A stretch of DNA of 64,000 bases, taken from positions 5,221,001 through 5,285,000 of the forward strand of contig NC_060207.1 in assembly GCF_021130785.1 (NCBI RefSeq), given 5' to 3'. Positions 57,421-64,000 of this stretch are shown here, in pieces. Source of the DNA: Homalodisca vitripennis. Its lineage: Eukaryota; Arthropoda; Insecta; Hemiptera; Cicadellidae. Each line of letters begins with the position of its first letter. The first letter of the stretch is position 1. A program made the position numbers and the translations under genes. The notes beneath the pieces are model-generated. The model ran no database searches, had not been told where the DNA came from, and saw nothing but the letters and a program-made list of their open reading frames with translations.

Positions 57421-59238
57421 TTGTAGTATACCTATTAATTAGGTATAATAATGAGTAGTAGTAAACACTCAAAGAATAAACGTAAAATTTGCAAAATAAA
57501 AAGGATGTGAGTGCTTTAAGTCATAAGCTCCTTAACATTTCATTTCCGGCCAGAGCAGAATACAAAATACATTACTTATCCAGATTAGAGTGAACCCCGT
57601 GCTCTAAATCTTTACATCCTTGCCAAAGATCCATTTTGATTAATTGAATAAGAAGAAAGAAATATTTAATTATTTAACAAAGGGTAAAATGTTTTGGTAG
57701 TATTAAATTTAAAACTGTATCTATGAAAAGTGTAGCAACAAAATTACGTTAAAACATAGTATTGTACTATCTTCGTTGTACCGAATGAACTGCGCAGGAG
57801 GAGTTGGAGATCTCTAAGGTCGTAGTAATAAACACTCGGTATTACAAAACTTAGTTCAATTTTGGCAAATAAAACCTCAAGAACCACTTCTAGATGATAA
57901 AATAATGTCCTGCCATTTTGCTGCCAAAATAGAGTAATAATGAACCATAATGACATCTTTGGGATGGTCCTGGAGATTCCAATGTTCTTTGGAATTTTGC
58001 CTACGAACTTACTCATTAAAGAACATATAAAAATATCTCTGTTAAACACTTCCCGTTGATATCGACTCACACAAAGGCGACAGTATCTCGAAATTGCAGC
58101 TGCAGTCACGAAACGGAAGAAAGAATCAAGGTAGTTCTCATAGAAGAACTATTCTAGGACTGAAGAACTTGACGATGAACTAAAAATTAAATTAGCCTTA
58201 AAGGCCCAGTACCACTTCAAAAATTTAAGTAAGTCAAGGTGAATGCCATGCTTAACATGCCTAACACTTACAAAATCCGTAGGTTCTTTTAAAAGTCTTC
58301 GTCAAAATAAGACCTTCAACTCACCTGTCAGAGAATAAAAGTAAATATTTACTCTGAACCACCTGGATTTTGAAATATTTCTGTGTTCTGAGTGAACGGT
58401 AAACACTTATTGTCTAGATTAGGTTACTCAAGTGAGAGAATGCTACGTGACAGCGCCACAGACAATCTATTGAACAAATATTTTGGAACATGTGACTCAA
58501 TTTGGTCTGGCAGAATCGATCAAATAAAGACATGTACATGCAAAATACATTTCATTTTTTAATAAGATACAAGAGATAATCAAATGAAAAACTAAACACT
58601 TGAAACCTAACAATATTATTTAAAAAATATTATTAATAAATTTAAATTGTTTAATGGCTTTAAATAACAATAAGTAATATATAGTAATCTGTTTTTATTT
58701 ATGTGATATAAAACAAAGTGTGGGATAAAGTAACGTACTAAATGGTATTAAAATAAAATATTTCATGAGGGTTGAAATAAATACCATATTTATAAATGCA
58801 GATCAATTTAATTATAAACATGCGGTGACAACTTTAGATATAGAAATTTGATTTTTAAATGTACGGCAACCTTGTGGTTCAGGGTTCAGCCTCATCAGAG
58901 CCGCTCTGCCCGAACAATAGTCGGATTGTGACGTGAGGAGACAAAGCTCATGAGTGAGACATTGACGAGAGTCGATACCGTCCTCATAACTACTTTCCAG
59001 GCAACAGCTGCTACAATCCTGCTCATACTTTACTTTAAATTTTACAAAAATAGTTATATTCCTATATTGAAGAAACCCTGAAACCCTGGATGGGTTTACC
59101 CAGTTTGTTTACTTTTTCATCAAATTCTTCCATTGAACTTTAAAAATGTGTGACATGAAGAAGTCAATTTGAACGTTCTGTGCTATAGTGTAAGCAAATA
59201 GTGGGAGCGGCAGGGTTCAGGTAGTTTTACACCAACAT
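57418..59238. other. Intergenic DNA, no supported gene
   Basis: A 121-codon minus-strand frame (57744-58109) and a less A+T-rich patch at 58860-59000 are the only items. Neither resembles a known gene. Confidence 0.35.
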
Positions 59239-59380
<142 letters not shown>

Positions 59381-59559
59381 TCTGCTTATTCAAATTGCTG
59401 TTGAGGCATTTGACATAATTAACAACACAACGGCAACCGAAGGTCTTAAATTGTTTTTACACTTTTGTAAGTCTTACAATTTTTACACATATCACTAACG
59501 ATAAGAAAAGTAGTATCTGTACTAGCACCCGGAACATATCCAAATGACCACTGAACTAA

Positions 59560-60660
59560 AGAATATTCTATAATAACATTCAGGATTTAGGAAAAACCCA
59601 CAGTACATGTACATCCGTAACAAAAATGTTTAGTGATCTATTTGAGGCGAAAGACAATAGCAATGAAAGTGTAGTTTTTGGTGATGTTTTATTAATCCCA
59701 AATATTCGACTCAATCAATCATGATATACTCCTAGTAGTGTGGGCCAGATCTTACCTAGTTGACAGAATTAAGTTCACCAAAGCTTGACAATATGTCATA
59801 CGAGCTGCTCTCTAGATTGCGTGGTGTCCCACAAGGTATTTGTCTTGGCCTAATTTTGCTTAACTTAAACACATATGTTTTTGTACACTGTGTATAAAGT
59901 AATGTTATGCTGCAAATAATAACAGTAATAATAATAATTTGTGAATTCATTATTATGGTAGGTTTATTGCTACTGCAAAAAGAAGAATAAAAGTAGACTT
60001 GAAAAGGGCCAAACCTAAGTGATAAGGTTCGTTTTAAATTTGAAACACTTTGACCATATTGCCCCCTTTCGTGGGGCAGCCAAATTCTAGCCATGAAAAT
60101 GGAATGCGTAATACTGACATTTCGTACGATTCACCAAGCTCTTATTCTCAGAGTACTAAGCGGAGGCTATAATGCCGGGAGGAGGCCTTCAAACGTATCA
60201 TAAGTCAAAACCATAGTCTCCATTTTTCCAAACTGAGACTTGGAACCAGGGAAAATTTTCTAAGAAAAATATCTTCTCAGGTTTCATAATGACGACTATG
60301 GAAACTTCTAAAACTGTAGTAACTCAAAAGCGGGATATTTTATAAAAATTGTATAGTAATAGTAAAAATTGGCTTACTTTTAGAAGAAAATTTGTAAAGG
60401 GAGACAATGATAATAACTAATAATGGAGCAAAGAAGGTGTGTTGGGCTAAATTCCTCTCTTAATATACATTATTCGGGTTATTGATGTTTAGCCACTGGT
60501 TTGACCATCTGCTGATTATTACATTTCAACAGCTGGAACAACTTAGCTCATTGCTGTCCTTTGGGAGACCTGTTGTGACAATTATTTGGATGTCTTACTG
60601 ATTGTGTCATATTTGTCTTTCAATTCTGTTTAATTATTTGAATATTGTAATAAATAACAT
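59560..60660 (+). pseudogene. Decayed LINE reverse transcriptase and 3' end
   Basis: SGFRKNP (about 59580) and GVPQGICLGLIL (about 59821-59856) match two ordered reverse-transcriptase motifs, Q-S-G-F-R-K and G-V-P-Q-G-S-x-L-G-P-x-L. The catalytic [FY]ADD box is not found in frame where expected. Later text such as FDHIAPFRGAAKF (about 60048) fits no frame for long. The segment ends with TTTGAATATTGTAATAAATA near 60640, a plausible LINE 3' tail. Same class as the fragment at 495-960, and similarly dead. Confidence 0.65.
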
Positions 60661-61436
60661 TCATATTATAATTATATGTGTCTTTTATACATCATAATGT
60701 TACACAATAGCGGCCCTGCTATGTTTAAATTAGTATTGAAGAACACGGTGGGAGTATTGGTGAATAATTTAATTGCAATTCTAAGGCGATTTAAACCTAT
60801 CTTATAATTAAAAGTGTATTTTATTTTTAATCGTCAAGCAGTTTTATCAACTGTATGCTTTCCTATGTTTTTATGAGATTTGAGATAACGACTGTACCAA
60901 CCTTCAGAAGTATATAATGACAATGAAGCGTTAATAATTGAATACGAATAATTTATGATTGATTTTAACTAAACTAAATTAAGTCCACGTTAAATACATA
61001 TTCTAACAAACAACTTAGTCTTTCATTGATAAAGAGATTTTTTCTAAATAATTGAAAGTATTAAGAGTATATAACATGCCAAACTTCAGTCACTTGTAGG
61101 AGTCAGCCACACGTGAAATCTACCTTTGGTCCGGTTGAGCAGGAGAGATATTTTATGCACAATGCAGCAACAACAGACTGGAGGAAGTATTCACATTGTT
61201 GCAACAATGAACATGTGTTACTAACTAGTCACAGACTGTTCCTGACCGTTCACTCCTGTGCACAGAGAATACCACTGATTCAAGTGAACAACTGTAAATA
61301 CTTGTAGGCGATGAATCACTTTTTTCCTATTATCGTGTAATATATTTCAATGATACGTATAATTTTACATATTATTTATGTAATTATATGTCAGTAAAAA
61401 TAAAATTTAATATTTAAGTTAAAAGTATAATAGGAT
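60661..61436. other. AT-rich intergenic DNA, nothing recognised
   Basis: A 64-codon frame at 61113-61307 is the longest and resembles nothing I know. Confidence 0.4.
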
Positions 61437-61540
61437 TTCGAACATTACCCATCGTTAAATGACAAAAGTATAATACTACGTTTCGAGTATTGCAATCTTC
61501 TTTCTTTCTCAGGTGTTACAATACTCTAAACATAATAGTA
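61437..61540 (-). mobile_element. Old Penelope-like terminal-repeat remnant
   Basis: Read on the minus strand it follows the terminal repeat of the 29-37 kb elements through the start-codon region: ACCTGAGAAAGAAAGAAG, then ATACTCGAAACGTAGTATTA, then CATTTAACGATGGGTAATGT. The young copies have ACCTGAAGAAGAGATC, then ATCTCGAAACGTAGTGTTA, then CACTTAACGATGGCAAATGT. The hairpin and CGAAACGTAGT survive, while the first ribozyme box has changed (CTGAGAA). Nothing of the protein follows beyond the first codons. Confidence 0.75.
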
Positions 61541-62140
61541 GTCATAAGCCACTTTTTGTTTAGTGTGTAGCAAGTTCATTGCTGTATATTTAAGTTTTTA
61601 AAATTTTGTATGTTTTACCTTATCTATTAGGGTTTTACTGGCACATGAGCTAGATATGTATTAACCCATTGTCAAAAACAAATTCCGCACAAGAAGTACT
61701 ACAGTATTACTAAGCCTAATTTATTCTACAGTATAAACTCTGATAACAAACCTAAATTAAGCATAACGCAGTATTCATCACTTTAAGTTGTAAACACATA
61801 GTTCGATATTTTAATGTTAGTAAAAGTATGTCATACAATAAGGAATAAGGAACGAAACATTCTAAAGTTTATACAAATCAGATAAATTAATATAATGTAA
61901 CAATTTTTATGAATATGCGAGTACAATAATTTTGTATCTTTTATATAAATATAAATATATATATATATCTGATTAAATATTTGTTTTACTAAAACTTTAG
62001 CTATACAGTTCTAATAAAACATAATTAATAAACATATTATTTAGATATGTATTTTGTCATTATTAGGGTATAAACATGTTGAATGCAGACTCAGTTATAC
62101 AGGGATTACTCCACATGTATGAAATCTCACGACAGTGAGT
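61541..62140. other. AT-rich intergenic DNA
   Basis: Part of this may be further remnant of the Penelope terminal repeat, but I could not align it. Nothing else is seen. Confidence 0.35.
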
Positions 62141-62426
62141 CGGTTGGCTAATGTATCAGTCGGTTGGCTGATGTATCAGTCGGTTGGCTGATGTATCAGT
62201 CGGTTAGCTGATGTATCAGTCGGTTGGCTGATGTATCAGTCGGTTGGATGATGTATCAGTCGGTTGGCTGATGTATCAGTCGGTTGGCTGATGTATCAGT
62301 CGGTTGGCTGATGTATCAGTCGGTTGGCTGATGTATCAGTCGGTTGGCTGATGTATCAGTCGGTTGGCTGATGTATCAGTCGGTTGGCTGATGTATCAGT
62401 CGGTTGGCTGATGTATCAGTCGGTTG
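62141..62426. repeat. Minisatellite, 20-bp unit, 14 copies
   Basis: Fourteen copies of CGGTTGGCTGATGTATCAGT plus a partial copy. Only four substitutions were noticed across the array (the first unit GGCTAATG, the fourth GGTTAGCTG, the sixth GGATGATG), so it is very homogeneous. Confidence 0.97.
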
Positions 62427-64000
62427 TAATTATCTACCATAAGAAAGTATATCGAGATAGGGTCCGTCAAGAGGATGTGCAGACTCTCTCCTTGTAAATT
62501 GCTGATCCTCGGATCGCTTTGTCTTAACTTCATATCAGTTTATGGCTAACCAATATGAGTTTATATGGATAATTAATAGTATTTATGAAGGTTATATGAT
62601 AATGCAACGTTGTAATTAAAAAATAACTATAAAATTGTAACGAACTATTGCAACAAATGACAATATAAAGTACTAGTTCTCGTTCGATTTCCAACAATAT
62701 TTCATCACTTAGTAGAAAATGTAATTAGTTTCCTTAATATCAATTATTACGTTAACTTCAAGATTTTATAGTATTTCTTATTGCTAAGCGTTCTTCTACT
62801 TCCTTACAGAATACTTCACCGTCATAACGTACAAACCATAATAATCTCTCTATCATCCGCAAGGTGTGCTGTCACGGTTAATTTAATTTCACGGGGTAAT
62901 CACAAAATTGCCAGTAGTAATGTAACATCAAAGTAGACTGTGATGGATGAAATGATGATTGGATTTTTATTACAATAGATGAATATACAGTATTTACAAG
63001 CTTCATATTTAAAAAATTTATAGGAATGAGTGTGGAATATTTTAAAACAACACGACTTACTTTAGCATTAATCATATGATTCCCACTTTACAGTTGCATG
63101 ATTCCGATTGATATACTTTTCGACAGGGCTCGGAACTGGTGAACATTACAAGTTCCTCTAATGCCTATAATGACCTCAAAGATGCAAGTAAATGTTCAAC
63201 TTGCCACTAAGAGAAATAAAATTGCTATATACACATACATTTCAGTCATAGTTTCTGGTTTTGAACTGATACACGGACATCAACTCGATTGCTGGCTCAC
63301 TCACATGCTTCAGTAACTAAGTTACGAAGTACACAATGGCAATCCATGAACTTCCCGTTTTGAATGTGGACTGGTTTCTGGCTGAAACTGACGAAAAAAT
63401 GTTTAATTGTGTTTGTTGATGTACTTTAAAGTGTTACTGCATCCTTGTGGGAGGTGCCAACATGTGCAACTTGTTTATTTGCAGTTTACATTTCGCTACG
63501 ATTCCACAAACAGCTGGAAGTAGTTCCCAACATGTTAACCAGAGATAATGTTTATTTTATTTGTTTTATTTTATTTCGAACTGTCATATTTCTCCATTTT
63601 GTGTTCATATAAAGTTTCAGTAGAATCTGTTCAGTAGTCTTTACCTCATTGAGTAACAAACAGACACACATAAGCGCACATACTCGCAAACACCATATAT
63701 AATAGTATATATATATATCAACAAATCCTCCTGAAATATAAACTAATAAAAAATGTAAGCTTTGAAATTCTTACTGTCACTACATAGTTACTATACGAGT
63801 AACTTAAGTATAACTTATACTTAAGAAGTGGGTCCTGTTTAGTTTTCGTCAGTATTACTGTATAGTATTTTATAATTTTTAGTAATAAATTAATTAAATT
63901 ATTAGTGCAAAGAATTTCATTATACTGGTCTGACGTTTCTTACAAAATAAAACACATGGTAAAACAATCTTTCTCAATTATATGTTTATATAAAGTTTTA
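62427..64000. other. AT-rich intergenic DNA, nothing recognised
   Basis: One 65-codon minus-strand frame (62878-63075) without recognisable features. No array or element end is seen before the window closes. Confidence 0.4.

Overview
Organism and character. The window is eukaryotic and strongly A+T-rich (about two thirds by eye). It has no operons and no ribosome-binding-site logic. It carries a GT-AG spliceosomal intron, Penelope-like and LINE retroelements, a Tc1/mariner element, tRNA-derived repeats and long microsatellites. Together these fit an arthropod genome, most likely an insect. I cannot assign an order or species from the sequence alone. No ordinary host protein-coding gene could be supported: every convincing coding region belongs to a mobile element. 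About a fifth of the window is tandem minisatellite or satellite DNA. Layout, 1-29 kb: a decayed LINE (495-960), an 11-copy ~93-bp minisatellite (1783-2824), a second decayed LINE on the minus strand (3652-4845), a 15-bp array (7393-7514), a 21-copy 125-128-bp satellite (7639-10328), a CG/GT block (10502-10592), a foldback element inside an AT microsatellite (11975-12282), a 20-copy 118-bp array (13837-16230), a possible core promoter near 16.65 kb, a roughly 51-copy 80-bp array (17973-22056), an ~118-bp array (26082-27107) and three pieces of a dispersed repeat. Layout, 29.2-36.8 kb: one compound Penelope-like insertion bounded by a 10-12-bp target duplication. It holds two apparently intact copies in inverted orientation plus a 5'-truncated tandem copy, with four ~400-bp terminal repeats that carry a hammerhead-ribozyme-like core. 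Layout, 37.0-39.8 kb: a complete cut-and-paste transposon with 31-35-bp terminal inverted repeats, an ATAT target duplication, iterated subterminal repeats and a two-exon transposase-like gene. The last ~105 codons of that gene lie in the -1 frame beyond an A AAA AAG heptamer. Layout, 41-64 kb: several more minisatellites (29, 76, 84 and 20 bp units), nested inverted repeats and MITE-like elements at 43.3-44.8 kb, a mariner-end fragment (45264), and a 2.5-kb Tc1/mariner element with ~560-bp inverted repeats and a one-base frameshift (54416-56957). These are followed by two identical tRNA-Ala(GGC)-like units (56969-57369), a CA/CG block (59.3 kb), a third decayed LINE (59560-60660) and an old Penelope terminal-repeat remnant (61437). 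How the parts work together: each autonomous element carries its own enzyme (reverse transcriptase plus GIY-YIG nuclease, or DDE/D-like transposase) next to the DNA ends it acts on. Short foldback and TIR elements lack enzymes and would depend on others. The most noteworthy items are the transposon with the apparent -1 frame switch, the compound Penelope palindrome with its ribozyme-like core, and the satellite whose every monomer carries a TATCGATA site.
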